Shown: positions 57,148 through 64,000 of the stretch, piece after piece
How the letters are laid out: each line of letters begins with the position of its first letter
How positions within the stretch are numbered: the stretch's first letter is position 1
From: Frigoribacterium sp. CG_9.8
GTDB taxonomy: Bacteria > Actinomycetota > Actinomycetes > Actinomycetales > Microbacteriaceae
Length of the DNA stretch: 64,000 nt
NCBI RefSeq assembly: GCF_015751965.1
Contig: NZ_JADOVH010000001.1
Coordinates: forward strand, 868,001 to 932,000
Reading direction: 5' to 3'
Notes under the pieces: model-generated
What the model saw: the letters and a program-made list of their open reading frames with translations, nothing else
Database searches by the model: none
Told to the model about the DNA's origin: nothing
Program-made: the position numbers and the translations under genes

Positions 57148-57804
57148 TTGACGAACCACACCCAAACAGAAACTGCACCGGACGGTGCTGCGTTGTTGCG
57201 CAACGAACCAGTGCAGGCACGCAGCACGGCTCGGCTCGCAAGCCTTCTCGATGCCGCCGCAGCAATCATCGATGAGATCGGGTACGAGCGACTGACCACT
57301 GCCATGGTGGCCGAACGAGCCGGAGCGTCGATCGGCACCGTGTACCGCTACTTCCCCGATCGAATCGTCGTTCTGCAGAGCCTGAGTGCTCGCTCGCTCG
57401 GCATCTTCGTCGACGCCACCCGCGAGACCGTTCTCGATCCCGCCCACACGACCTGGTGGGATGCCACCAGCGCCTGCATCGTCGGCATGACCACCGCATT
57501 CCGGTCCTTCCCCGGCTTTCGATCGCTTCGCCTCGGTGACGTGCTCGACGTGCGCCCGTCCCTGTCTGCCCAGTCGGGAAGTGCCGTTGTTGCCGCCGCG
57601 GGTGCTGCAGCCATGGCTGAGCGATTCGGTCTTCCACTCGACGAACTTGCCCACCACCTCGAGGTCGTCATCGTAATAACCGACTCGCTGCTCTCGCGCG
57701 CATTCACCTACAACGCGGATGGAGACTCGAAGCTCATCGACGAGGCAATGACCATCTCGAAGCACTATCTGACGGGTTTCTACGGAGATCCACGCCAGGC
57801 CTGA
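57148..57804 (+). CDS. TetR/AcrR family regulator upstream of the osmoprotectant importer
   Basis: A 218-residue regulator with TTG start 57148 after TTGGAG. The HTH is ERLTTAMVAERAGASIGTVY, then RYFPDRIVVLQSL; the C-terminus has no informative motif. It precedes an ABC importer by 188 nt on the same strand and is divergent from the App1-like gene. It could control either. A hairpin at 57823 suggests that its transcript ends before the importer. Confidence 0.9.
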   Translation: MTNHTQTETAPDGAALLRNEPVQARSTARLASLLDAAAAIIDEIGYERLTTAMVAERAGASIGTVYRYFPDRIVVLQSLSARSLGIFVDATRETVLDPAHTTWWDATSACIVGMTTAFRSFPGFRSLRLGDVLDVRPSLSAQSGSAVVAAAGAAAMAERFGLPLDELAHHLEVVIVITDSLLSRAFTYNADGDSKLIDEAMTISKHYLTGFYGDPRQA

Positions 57805-57822
57805 GCTGCGTGCGCCTGAGGC

Positions 57823-57842
57823 TGCGGGGACGGTGTCCCGCA
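57823..57842 (+). terminator. Candidate terminator after the TetR gene
   Basis: TGCGGG pairs with CCCGCA, extended by AC/GT after a bulged G, with a GGT loop; 19 nt after the stop. Weak U-tract (ggtttcg). Confidence 0.4.
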
Positions 57843-57896
57843 GGTTTCGCGGCGGTTCTGAAGATGTATGCCCTCGCGGTCAGCTTTTCACAAGAT

Positions 57897-57927
57897 TTGA
57901 CAGCCCAGAATAGTGCTTGCAAATAAT
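57897..57927 (+). promoter_or_regulatory. Sigma-A-type promoter of the ABC importer
   Basis: Consensus TTGACA (57897-57902) and AATAAT (57922-57927), spacing 19 bp, in an AT-rich patch 65 nt before the ATPase gene. Confidence 0.45.
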
Positions 57928-57992
57928 TGTGTTTAGCTAGGTGAGTCCGGCAAGTGTCGATTCGTGATGACCACGAGGAATGAGCCGCCCCC

Positions 57993-58826
57993 ATGATCGA
58001 ATTCTGCAGCGTCACAAAACAATTCCCCGGAGGCACACTCGTCGTCGAGGACTTCAGCCTGGTGATCCCGTCGCGCAAGACGACGGTGCTGGTCGGATCA
58101 TCCGGTTCGGGCAAGACCACCCTGCTTCGCATGATCAATCGCATGGTCGATCCGACCTCCGGCAGGATCGAGATCGACGGTGAAGACACCGCGCTCCTCG
58201 AGCCGGTCGCGCTGCGCCGCCGTATCGGCTACGTGATGCAGAATTCCGGGCTGCTGCCCCACCTCACGGTGATCAACAATGTCGCCACCGTTCCGGTGCT
58301 CAATCGGGTGCCCAAGAAGCAGGCGAGGCAGGATGCCCTCCTCCTGCTGGATACGGTCGGTCTCGACCGATCACTGGCCGATCGCTACCCGAGCCAGCTG
58401 TCTGGTGGCCAACAGCAGCGCGTCGGCGTCGCTCGCGGTCTCGCCGCAGACCCGAACATCCTGCTGATGGACGAACCGTTCGGCGCAGTCGACCCGATCG
58501 TGCGCGCGGAGCTGCAGACCGAGCTCCTGCGCCTGCAGACTGAACTCGACAAGACCGTGGTTTTCGTGACCCATGACATCGACGAAGCCTTTCTGCTCGG
58601 CGACCAGGTGGTCATCCTCGAAAAGGGCGGCCGTATTGCGCAGGTCGGCTCGCCCACCGAGATCCTCTCGGCGCCAGCCACCGATTTCGTCGCCACTTTC
58701 ATCGGTGCCGACAGGGGTAAGCGCGAGCTGAGCATCCGGAGCTCGCCGAGTGGCGACATCCTGGTGGATGCTGACGGTCGAGCTGCCGGGGTTCTGATCG
58801 ACAGCGCTGGCGGGCCGGCGCTGTGA
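57993..58826 (+). CDS. Osmoprotectant/glycine betaine ABC importer, ATPase
   Basis: ATP-hydrolysing subunit of 277 residues. Walker A GSSGSGKTTLLRMINRM (about residue 34), LSGGQQQRVGVARGLAADPN signature (about 134), Walker B ILLMDEPFGAVDP and switch VFVTHDIDEAF are intact. The RMINRM region and D-loop match the ProV/OpuCA group, but no C-terminal CBS pair is present, so ionic-strength gating of the OpuA kind is unlikely. ATG 57993; the next gene starts at 58823 (4-nt overlap). First gene of a four-gene operon. Confidence 0.93.
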   Translation: MIEFCSVTKQFPGGTLVVEDFSLVIPSRKTTVLVGSSGSGKTTLLRMINRMVDPTSGRIEIDGEDTALLEPVALRRRIGYVMQNSGLLPHLTVINNVATVPVLNRVPKKQARQDALLLLDTVGLDRSLADRYPSQLSGGQQQRVGVARGLAADPNILLMDEPFGAVDPIVRAELQTELLRLQTELDKTVVFVTHDIDEAFLLGDQVVILEKGGRIAQVGSPTEILSAPATDFVATFIGADRGKRELSIRSSPSGDILVDADGRAAGVLIDSAGGPAL

Positions 58827-59512
58827 ACTGGCTGGTCAATAACGGTGACCTGATCGGCCAGCTTGTTGTCGCCCATCTGCTTATCGCGATTCCTCCGATC
58901 ATTCTGAGTCTCGTGATCTCAGTGCCGATCGGCTGGCTGGCAAATCGCTACGCCTGGAGCAGGGGAACGCTGCTCACCGGCTTCGGGTTGCTCTATGCCA
59001 TCCCGTCGCTTCCGCTGTTCATCATCCTCCCGCTGATCATTGGCACCGGGTTACGAGACTCCATCAATCTGGTGGTTGCGCTCACGCTCTACGGGCTCGC
59101 CCTCATGGTGCGCACCACCGCCGATGGTCTCGCTTCGGTCGACCCCGATGTTCGCCAGTCCGCCAGCGGGGTCGGATTCTCGGGGCGGTCCCAGTTCTTT
59201 CGGGTGGAATTACCGCTGGCTGGCCCGGTGCTGCTCGCGGGGATTCGGGTCGTCGCCGTGAGCACCATCAGCTTGACGACCGTGGGGGCCGTGATCGGGA
59301 TCAGCAGTCTCGGATCCCTCTTTACCGATGGTTTCCAGCGTGGTATCGGCGCCGAGATCCTCACCGGGATCGTGCTCACGATCATCCTCGCGCTCGGTGT
59401 CGACGGACTGCTCGTGCTGCTCGGGCGGATCCTGATGCCGTGGGTCGCCGTCAACTCCGGCCGGGTGAGCCGTCGCGAGCGCCGCCGGGCGCGACTGGCT
59501 GTGGTCGCATGA
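58823..59512 (+). CDS. Osmoprotectant ABC importer, permease 1
   Basis: A 229-residue membrane subunit from GTG 58823, overlapping the ATPase by 4 nt. About five to six segments and the ABC-coupling EAA-like loop (GLASVDPDVRQSASGVGFSG) are present; the N-terminal AHLLIAIPPIILSLVISVPI and the FGLLYAIPSLPLFIILPLII block are typical of OpuCB/YehY-type permeases. The C-terminus is basic. Overlaps the second permease by 4 nt. Confidence 0.92.
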   Translation: MNWLVNNGDLIGQLVVAHLLIAIPPIILSLVISVPIGWLANRYAWSRGTLLTGFGLLYAIPSLPLFIILPLIIGTGLRDSINLVVALTLYGLALMVRTTADGLASVDPDVRQSASGVGFSGRSQFFRVELPLAGPVLLAGIRVVAVSTISLTTVGAVIGISSLGSLFTDGFQRGIGAEILTGIVLTIILALGVDGLLVLLGRILMPWVAVNSGRVSRRERRRARLAVVA

Positions 59513-60225
59513 ATCTCTTTGTGGAGGGCATCCTCTGGGCGTTGGATCCGTCCCATTACGGGGGGCGCAACGGCATCGAAACCCGAGTGGAGCAGCATCT
59601 GCTGATCAGCCTGGGTGTGCTCGCCGTCGCATCGCTCATCGCGATCCCCCTTGGCTACGCCATCGGCCATACCGGTCGGGGGCGATCGCTCGCGATTGGG
59701 GTGTCGGGCGCCATCCGTGCCCTGCCGACCCTCGGGCTGCTGATCATCATTGCCCTGATCGTGAATGTCGGTTTGCTCGCCCCGTTCATTGCCCTCGTGG
59801 TGTTGGCGATTCCCTCAGTACTCGCCGGAGCGTATGCGGGCTTCGAAGCAGTAGATCGGCGCGCAATCGACGCCGCCCGTGCCGTCGGGATGACCGAGTT
59901 ACAGATTGTCGGTCGGGTGGAGGCGCCCCTCGGTCTTCCTCTGCTGATCGGGGGGCTGCGCACCGCATCCCTCCAGGTCATCGCAACAGCGGTGCTCGCA
60001 GACTACGTGGGTGGTGGAGGACTGGGGCACTTCATCTTCCTCGGGCTCAAGACCAACGACTACCCGCAGATGCTGGCTGGATCGATCATCGTGATCGTGC
60101 TCGCCATCGCCTCCGAAGCGGTTTTCAGCATCGTCCAGCGCCTCGTCGTCCCCGCGGGAGTTTCTGCCGGACGACCTCAAGATGTCCGTGTGCGATCGAC
60201 TCGATCTCGCACGGCCCCGGGTTAA
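59509..60225 (+). CDS. Osmoprotectant ABC importer, permease 2
   Basis: A 238-residue membrane subunit from ATG 59509 (ATGA overlap with permease 1). It has VEQHLLISLGVLAVASLIAI, GAIRALPTLGLLIIIALIVN, the EAA-like loop DRRAIDAARAVGMTELQIVG and VLADYVGGGGLGHFIFLGL. It pairs with permease 1 as a heterodimer, as in OpuC-type systems. The last 20 residues are Arg-rich and unusual for the family. The substrate-binding protein follows after 27 nt. Confidence 0.92.
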   Translation: MNLFVEGILWALDPSHYGGRNGIETRVEQHLLISLGVLAVASLIAIPLGYAIGHTGRGRSLAIGVSGAIRALPTLGLLIIIALIVNVGLLAPFIALVVLAIPSVLAGAYAGFEAVDRRAIDAARAVGMTELQIVGRVEAPLGLPLLIGGLRTASLQVIATAVLADYVGGGGLGHFIFLGLKTNDYPQMLAGSIIVIVLAIASEAVFSIVQRLVVPAGVSAGRPQDVRVRSTRSRTAPG

Positions 60226-60252
60226 TCCCCCTCACATTAAGGAAGCAATCAC

Positions 60253-61179
60253 ATGTTCACAGCAAGAAAAGGCCGGCTCGTCGCACTCGGCGCGGTCGTG
60301 GTTGGGGCAGCAATCGCCCTCTCAGGGTGTGCGTCGAGTAACCCCATTTCCGGAGGCTCGAGCACGGAAGCGAAGACCACCCTCGTGGTCGGATCGCAGG
60401 ACTATTACTCCAACGAGATCGTCGCCGAAATCTATGCGCAGGCTCTCGAAAACGGTGGATTCACCGTCGATCGTCAGTTCAAGATCGGTCAGCGCGAGGT
60501 GTACCTCCCGGAGCTCAAATCGGGCAAGATCGATGTCTTCCCCGAGTACATCGGAAGCCTCGACCAGGCGCTCAACAAGCAAGCGGCCGGTGGCTCGGCA
60601 GATGCCGTGGCGAAGGACCTCGCTTCAGTGCTGCCGACCGGCCTTCGCGTGCTCGACAAAGCGGAGGCAGCCGACCAGAACTCGTGGACCGTCACCGCGG
60701 CGTTCGCCGCGAAATACAAGCTCACCGACATCGCCTCGCTGAAGAACGTCACCGAGCCGATCCTCGTCGGGGGCAACTCCGAGCTGGCAACCCGTCCGTA
60801 TGGTCCGGATGTACTGAAGGCCAAGTACGGCATCACCACCGCTGGTCTTACCGCGATCGAAGATGGTGGCGGTCCACTCACCGTGAAGGCTCTGCTCGAC
60901 AACAAGATCCAGCTCGCCAACATCTACACCGCAAGCCCACTGATCAAGACCGACAACCTGGTCGTGCTCAAGGATCCCGACAACCTGTTCTTCCCGGACA
61001 ATGTTGCGCCGATCGTCACAAAAAAGGTCACGACGAAGGCGGCCGACATCCTGAACGCGGTGAGTGCCAAGTTGTCACGGTCCGATCTCGTGAGCCTCAA
61101 CTCCGAAAGCGTGACCGATCAGAAGGCAGCGCCGGCAATCGCCAAGGCGTGGCTCACCAAGAACGGCCTGCTCAAATAG
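60253..61179 (+). CDS. Osmoprotectant ABC importer, substrate-binding lipoprotein
   Basis: A 308-residue exported lipoprotein from ATG 60253 with AAGGAAG upstream. The signal peptide has lipobox ALSGCA with the lipidated Cys at about residue 26. The mature part begins with TTLVVGSQDYYSNEIVAEIY and contains VYLPELKSGKIDVFPEYIGS, typical of choline/glycine-betaine binding proteins (OpuCC/OsmF-like). It delivers betaine, choline or a related compound to the permease pair. An exceptionally strong hairpin terminator follows. Confidence 0.94.
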   Translation: MFTARKGRLVALGAVVVGAAIALSGCASSNPISGGSSTEAKTTLVVGSQDYYSNEIVAEIYAQALENGGFTVDRQFKIGQREVYLPELKSGKIDVFPEYIGSLDQALNKQAAGGSADAVAKDLASVLPTGLRVLDKAEAADQNSWTVTAAFAAKYKLTDIASLKNVTEPILVGGNSELATRPYGPDVLKAKYGITTAGLTAIEDGGGPLTVKALLDNKIQLANIYTASPLIKTDNLVVLKDPDNLFFPDNVAPIVTKKVTTKAADILNAVSAKLSRSDLVSLNSESVTDQKAAPAIAKAWLTKNGLLK

Positions 61180-61194
61180 CGTCGTTGTAGCGAT

Positions 61195-61234
61195 CAGGCG
61201 AAGTGCCCGGGCTAATGCCCGGGCACTTCGCCTG
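61195..61234. terminator. 18-bp perfect hairpin, bidirectional terminator overlapping dedA's end
   Basis: Bases 61195-61212 pair perfectly with 61217-61234 over a TAAT loop. It lies 16 nt after the binding-protein stop. On the minus strand the right arm also encodes the last residues of DedA (GEVPGH) and its stop codon falls at the loop. Confidence 0.9.
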
Positions 61235-61883
61235 TGTGGTGTTGCTCCCGACGCATATGGCGGGCTTCAGCGCGGGTGATCGCTTTCTTCGCCAGCACCA
61301 CGATGACGAAGAATGCGCCGATTATCCCGGCGAAGAGATAGCCAGCGGAATGCAGCTGATTCGACAGCTGGCGATATGAATCGGCGGCGAACCAGCCCAC
61401 CGAGACGTAGGCCGTGGCCCAGAGTACGCAGGCTGGAACGGTCCACGCCAGGAACTTGCGGTACCGCATGGAACTCATGCCGACGGTGAGCGGGGTGAGC
61501 GCGTGCAGTACCGGCAGGAATCGTGAGACGAATACGGCGATTCCCCCGCGCCGGTCGAGGTACGTCTTCGCACGCACCCAATTGTGTTCGCCGAGGCGCT
61601 GCCCGAGTCTCGACGCCTGAATTCGTGGGCCGAAGAAGCGACCGAGTGCAAAACCGATGCTTTCCCCGGTGAGGGACCCGACGATCACCGATATCAGCAG
61701 CGCCAGGTACTGCGCCCCATCAGCGATTCCTGTCGCCGACACGAGCACGATCGTGTCACCGGGTACGATCAGCCCGACGAGGATCGAGGTCTCCAGTAGC
61801 ATCCCGACGCCGGCGATTATTGTGCGCAGCACGGGGTCCACAGAGCGGACGGTATCGAGGATCCAGCCGAGGATGTCGTTCAC
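61212..61883 (-). CDS. DedA family membrane protein
   Basis: A 223-residue integral membrane protein of the DedA/VTT superfamily, probably a lipid-phosphate (undecaprenyl phosphate) flippase or transporter. LLETSILVGLIVPGDTIVL and GESIGFALGRFFGP near the N-terminus and RFLPVLHALTPLTVGMSSM carry the family's conserved Arg/Pro motifs. Four to five hydrophobic segments are seen. GTG start at 61883 with a leaderless-type box. Its 3' end is built into the terminator hairpin of the converging ABC operon. Confidence 0.92.
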   Translation of the reverse strand: MNDILGWILDTVRSVDPVLRTIIAGVGMLLETSILVGLIVPGDTIVLVSATGIADGAQYLALLISVIVGSLTGESIGFALGRFFGPRIQASRLGQRLGEHNWVRAKTYLDRRGGIAVFVSRFLPVLHALTPLTVGMSSMRYRKFLAWTVPACVLWATAYVSVGWFAADSYRQLSNQLHSAGYLFAGIIGAFFVIVVLAKKAITRAEARHMRREQHHTGEVPGH

Positions 61884-61890
61884 GCGGGAG

Positions 61891-61896
61891 AGCTTA
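61891..61896 (-). promoter_or_regulatory. Candidate -10 box for leaderless dedA mRNA
   Basis: Minus-strand TAAGCT ends 7 nt before GTG 61883. Confidence 0.45.
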
Positions 61897-61933
61897 GCCA
61901 GCCAACATCCGATTTTCCCGGGCTGGCCGTGGG

Positions 61934-61950
61934 CCCCGCGGAGAGCGGGG
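61934..61950 (-). terminator. Hairpin downstream of pabC
   Basis: CCCCGC (61934-61939) and GCGGGG (61945-61950) with a 5-nt loop, 42 nt after the pabC stop in its direction of transcription. Confidence 0.35.
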
Positions 61951-61992
61951 TCGCGGCGGTTCGGAAAGGCGGTCTGGTCAGGTCAGGTCTTA

Positions 61993-62769
61993 TCAGGGCA
62001 GCGGCTGCCGCAGCCGATCGAGACGGAGGCGCCAGGCTGACAGTCGGCCGGGTAATTCCGCCGGCGCCGGTCCATCGATCCACCCAGTGACTATCCGGAT
62101 GCCGTGGAGTGCACTGATCGCCCAGATCTCGCAGCCGTCAAGCTCGGCTGGCACGATCGATTCGGAGTGGGTCTGCACTCCACGTGCCGCCGCAAGGGCA
62201 AACACCGAACGCGCTGTGACGCTATCCACCCGGTCGAGCTCGGGGGAGGGTGCGCAGAGCACGTCTCCCCGCCACCAGAACAGTGAGCTGTATGCACCTT
62301 CGACCACGAATCCCTCCGGGGAGAGGATCACCGCTTCACCGGCACCATTCGCCTGTGCATCGGTGCGGATGCGCAGCAGAGCAGCCATGTCGGGTCCCTT
62401 GGTGCGCGGGGTGGTCCGCGGGTCCGGACCGTGGTGGCTCGCGAGTGTCACGGATCGGGTCAGCTCGGGTGCGCTGCGCAAGCGGAATACCGGAAGTACA
62501 GCATCGGTCTGCCGCTGGAGCTCGACCCGCGGAAACCAATCCCCGGTGCGGGGAATCGCCGCGATCGATGCATGCCAGAACCGGTCGAGGTCGTCGATGA
62601 GTCCGTTTGCGGCGAGGAAAAAACGCTGCCGATGCAGCTCGATGGCAAGCACCGATCCCTCGGTGACCAGCCAGGAATCTGCCGCGATGATCGTCGAGTC
62701 GATCAGGCCACCCTCGTCATGGTGGTGCAGCCCGCTCGTGTGCCAACGGTAGACGGTCGACTCACTCAT
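61993..62769 (-). CDS. pabC: Aminodeoxychorismate lyase-like class IV aminotransferase
   Basis: PLP enzyme fold of 258 residues from ATG 62769, expected to convert aminodeoxychorismate to p-aminobenzoate. It shows the class IV pattern: LIDSTIIAADSWLVTEGSVL near the N-terminus, RIRTDAQANGAGEAVILSPE, GFVVEGAYSSLFWWRGDVLC and EIWAISALHGIRIVTGW. The strongly basic PLP-Lys is not obvious; the segment DMAALLRIRTDAQ has Arg where a Lys is usual, so activity should be treated with caution. It is divergent from pabB, the enzyme of the preceding step. Confidence 0.8.
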   Translation of the reverse strand: MSESTVYRWHTSGLHHHDEGGLIDSTIIAADSWLVTEGSVLAIELHRQRFFLAANGLIDDLDRFWHASIAAIPRTGDWFPRVELQRQTDAVLPVFRLRSAPELTRSVTLASHHGPDPRTTPRTKGPDMAALLRIRTDAQANGAGEAVILSPEGFVVEGAYSSLFWWRGDVLCAPSPELDRVDSVTARSVFALAAARGVQTHSESIVPAELDGCEIWAISALHGIRIVTGWIDGPAPAELPGRLSAWRLRLDRLRQPLP

Positions 62770-62774
62770 AGGAT
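62769..62774 (+). promoter_or_regulatory. Candidate -10 box of pabB, overlapping the pabC start codon
   Basis: TAGGAT ends 6 nt before ATG 62781. Its first base is the complement of the pabC start codon's A. Confidence 0.6.
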
Positions 62775-62776
62775 TA

Positions 62777-62782
62777 GGGTAT
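62777..62782 (-). promoter_or_regulatory. Candidate -10 box of pabC, overlapping the pabB start codon
   Basis: Minus-strand TACCCT ends 7 nt from the 5' base of pabC's ATG (6... 62771-62776 lie between box and 62770), and covers two bases of the pabB ATG. Confidence 0.5.
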
Positions 62783-64000
62783 GCGTCACCGGGTCCACGA
62801 ATCACCACTGCCAGGTTGGATTGATCCGGCCAGTCTGGCTGCAGCGCTCCGTGGAGATCATTCCGTTGCCGTCTGGCTTGACTCCGGGATACATGCCACA
62901 TCCGGCATGAGTTACCTCGGATTCGGCACCAGATCGCTCACGGCTTCGGTGGCGCTCCGCACGATCACCGTTGACGGTGACACGCACTCGGGTGACCTCC
63001 TCGACTTCCTGCGTGGGGAGCTCCGTGCACCGGAGCCGTCCACCTCGACGGGCTTCCGACTCGGATGGGTGGGCTGGTTGGGTTATGAATTACGCGCGCA
63101 AACTATGGGTGCGCCATCCGCCTACCGCTCACGATATGCGGATGCCTCGCTTCTCTTCGTGGATCTCGCAATCGCCTTCGATCATTCTTCGGGCTCTGTC
63201 ACGGTGCTCGGGCTGGAACCCCCGGCAGTCGACACGCTGCATGCGATGGTGCTCGGGCTGCTGCCCGCTCTCTCCGCCGCTCTCAGCACCGCTGTCAGCG
63301 CCGCCTCGCCCCCCACACCGCCAGCGTGCGTTGATGTGGCGTGGGCAGACAGCGATGATCACTACTCCCGCATGATCATGGCCTGCCAAGCCGCCATCGA
63401 AGCGGGCGATGCCTACCAGCTCTGTCTCACGACCGAGGCGCGTGTGCTGTCCACCCCCGATCCGTTTGAGACATATCTGGCGCTGAGAGAAGCGAATCCG
63501 AGTCATCATGGCGCGTATTTTCGTGCGGGGGATGTCTCGCTCCTGAGCTCGTCGCCCGAGCTCTTTCTCTCGGTTGCACCCGACGGCACCATCGAGTCGC
63601 ACCCGATCAAGGGCACACGTCGCCGCGGTGAGACCAGGGAGATCGACGAGGCGCTCGCGGCGGAGTTGCTCGCCAGCGATAAGGAACGCGCCGAAAATCT
63701 GATGATCGTTGACCTGATGCGCAACGACATCGCCCGGGTGAGTGAGATCGGTTCGGTGAGCGTTCCCCGGTTGCTCGTGGTGGAGACGTACGCCCATGTT
63801 CATCAGCTGGTCAGCACTGTGCGAGGTCAGCTCGCCGCGGGGCTGACTGCTATTGACGCGGTCACTGCCTGTTTCCCCGCGGGATCCATGACCGGCGCAC
63901 CGAAGCTCAGCGCGGTCACGATCCTTGATTCGCTTGAAGGCCGCGCCCGCGGCGTCTACGCCGGCGCGTTCGGCTACTTCGGGCTCGACGGCCGGGTCGA
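62781..64000 (+). CDS. pabB: Aminodeoxychorismate synthase component I, 3' end cut by the window
   Basis: Chorismate-using enzyme that makes 4-amino-4-deoxychorismate for folate synthesis; 406 residues are visible and the frame is still open at base 64000. The first 130 residues form the N-terminal domain (WVGWLGYELRAQTMG near residue 96). The catalytic domain has GDAYQLCLTTEARV, the signature PIKGTRRRGETREID (about residue 274), MIVDLMRNDIARVSEIGSV (about 308) and CFPAGSMTGAPKLSAV (about 365). ATG 62781; N-terminal similarity favours it over ATG 62907. No PabA-type amidotransferase is seen in the window. Confidence 0.95.
   Translation, partial: MRHRVHESPLPGWIDPASLAAALRGDHSVAVWLDSGIHATSGMSYLGFGTRSLTASVALRTITVDGDTHSGDLLDFLRGELRAPEPSTSTGFRLGWVGWLGYELRAQTMGAPSAYRSRYADASLLFVDLAIAFDHSSGSVTVLGLEPPAVDTLHAMVLGLLPALSAALSTAVSAASPPTPPACVDVAWADSDDHYSRMIMACQAAIEAGDAYQLCLTTEARVLSTPDPFETYLALREANPSHHGAYFRAGDVSLLSSSPELFLSVAPDGTIESHPIKGTRRRGETREIDEALAAELLASDKERAENLMIVDLMRNDIARVSEIGSVSVPRLLVVETYAHVHQLVSTVRGQLAAGLTAIDAVTACFPAGSMTGAPKLSAVTILDSLEGRARGVYAGAFGYFGLDGRV

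Noticed and set aside
1-64000. Mobile elements, prophage, toxin-antitoxin or defence system
   Set aside because: No transposase, integrase, phage structural gene, restriction gene or toxin pair was found; gene content is chromosomal and uniform.

Overview
The window looks like a chromosomal segment of a high-GC actinobacterium, most likely a Microbacteriaceae-type organism (inference). The basis is the gene order rne, rplU-rpmA-obg-proB, proA, nadD, rsfS, a RamB-type regulator beside the glyoxylate shunt, an LCP cell-wall protein, a Ski2-like helicase with a DUF3516-type C-terminus, and many genes that appear to be read as leaderless mRNAs. I see no insertion sequence, phage, integrase or CRISPR array. 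Both edges cut genes: rne/rng at the left and pabB at the right.

Layout. 1-15.4 kb is housekeeping: RNase E/G, a three-gene permease/DUF1980/secreted-protein cluster, DUF4031, ribosomal proteins L21 and L27, Obg, proline biosynthesis (proB, proA), NAD biosynthesis (nadD), a repeat-rich membrane protein and RsfS. A tRNA-Ala(GGC) with its terminator lies at 15.5 kb, followed by a universal stress protein, a DUF2090 protein and an LCP protein. 18.7-32.7 kb is catabolic: a Baeyer-Villiger-type monooxygenase, an alpha/beta hydrolase, two oxidoreductase/SDR units with a TetR regulator, a citrulline/ornithine module (CtlX, ornithine cyclodeaminase, Lrp regulator), and a seven-gene minus-strand operon (alcohol dehydrogenase, SDR, MaoC hydratase, membrane protein, thioesterase, APH-type kinase, ACAD10/11-like dehydrogenase). 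32.8-37.4 kb is the glyoxylate shunt (aceA-aceB) facing ramB. 37.5-56.9 kb is mixed: an unusual zinc-ribbon SDR, nucleoside hydrolase, DEAD/DEAH helicase, tyrosine phosphatase, hydrolases, an MFS exporter, UbiA prenyltransferase, M20 amidohydrolase, FUSC transporter, GH15 glucosidase, glucose-6-phosphate dehydrogenase and an App1-like phosphatase. 57.1-61.2 kb is a TetR regulator and an osmoprotectant ABC importer. 61.2-64 kb holds DedA and a divergent pabC/pabB pair.

How genes may work together. The most interesting inference is a lactone/hydroxy-acid route. The monooxygenase would turn a ketone into an ester or lactone, a hydrolase would open it, and the kinase plus ACAD10/11-like pair would remove the hydroxyl through a phospho-acyl-CoA intermediate. 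A 19-bp near-palindrome occurs both at the TetR-linked divergent promoter (22376) and upstream of the seven-gene operon (32750), which suggests one regulon.

Two window-wide signals stand out. (1) A TANNNT hexamer lies 6 or 7 nt before the start codon of at least 15 genes, the pattern expected for leaderless transcription; in pabC/pabB two such promoters overlap each other's start codons. (2) Short tandem repeats of 12, 15, 18 or 36 bp sit in frame inside at least five proteins, including 13 copies inside a tyrosine phosphatase, and further tandem repeats and a G15 run lie between genes.
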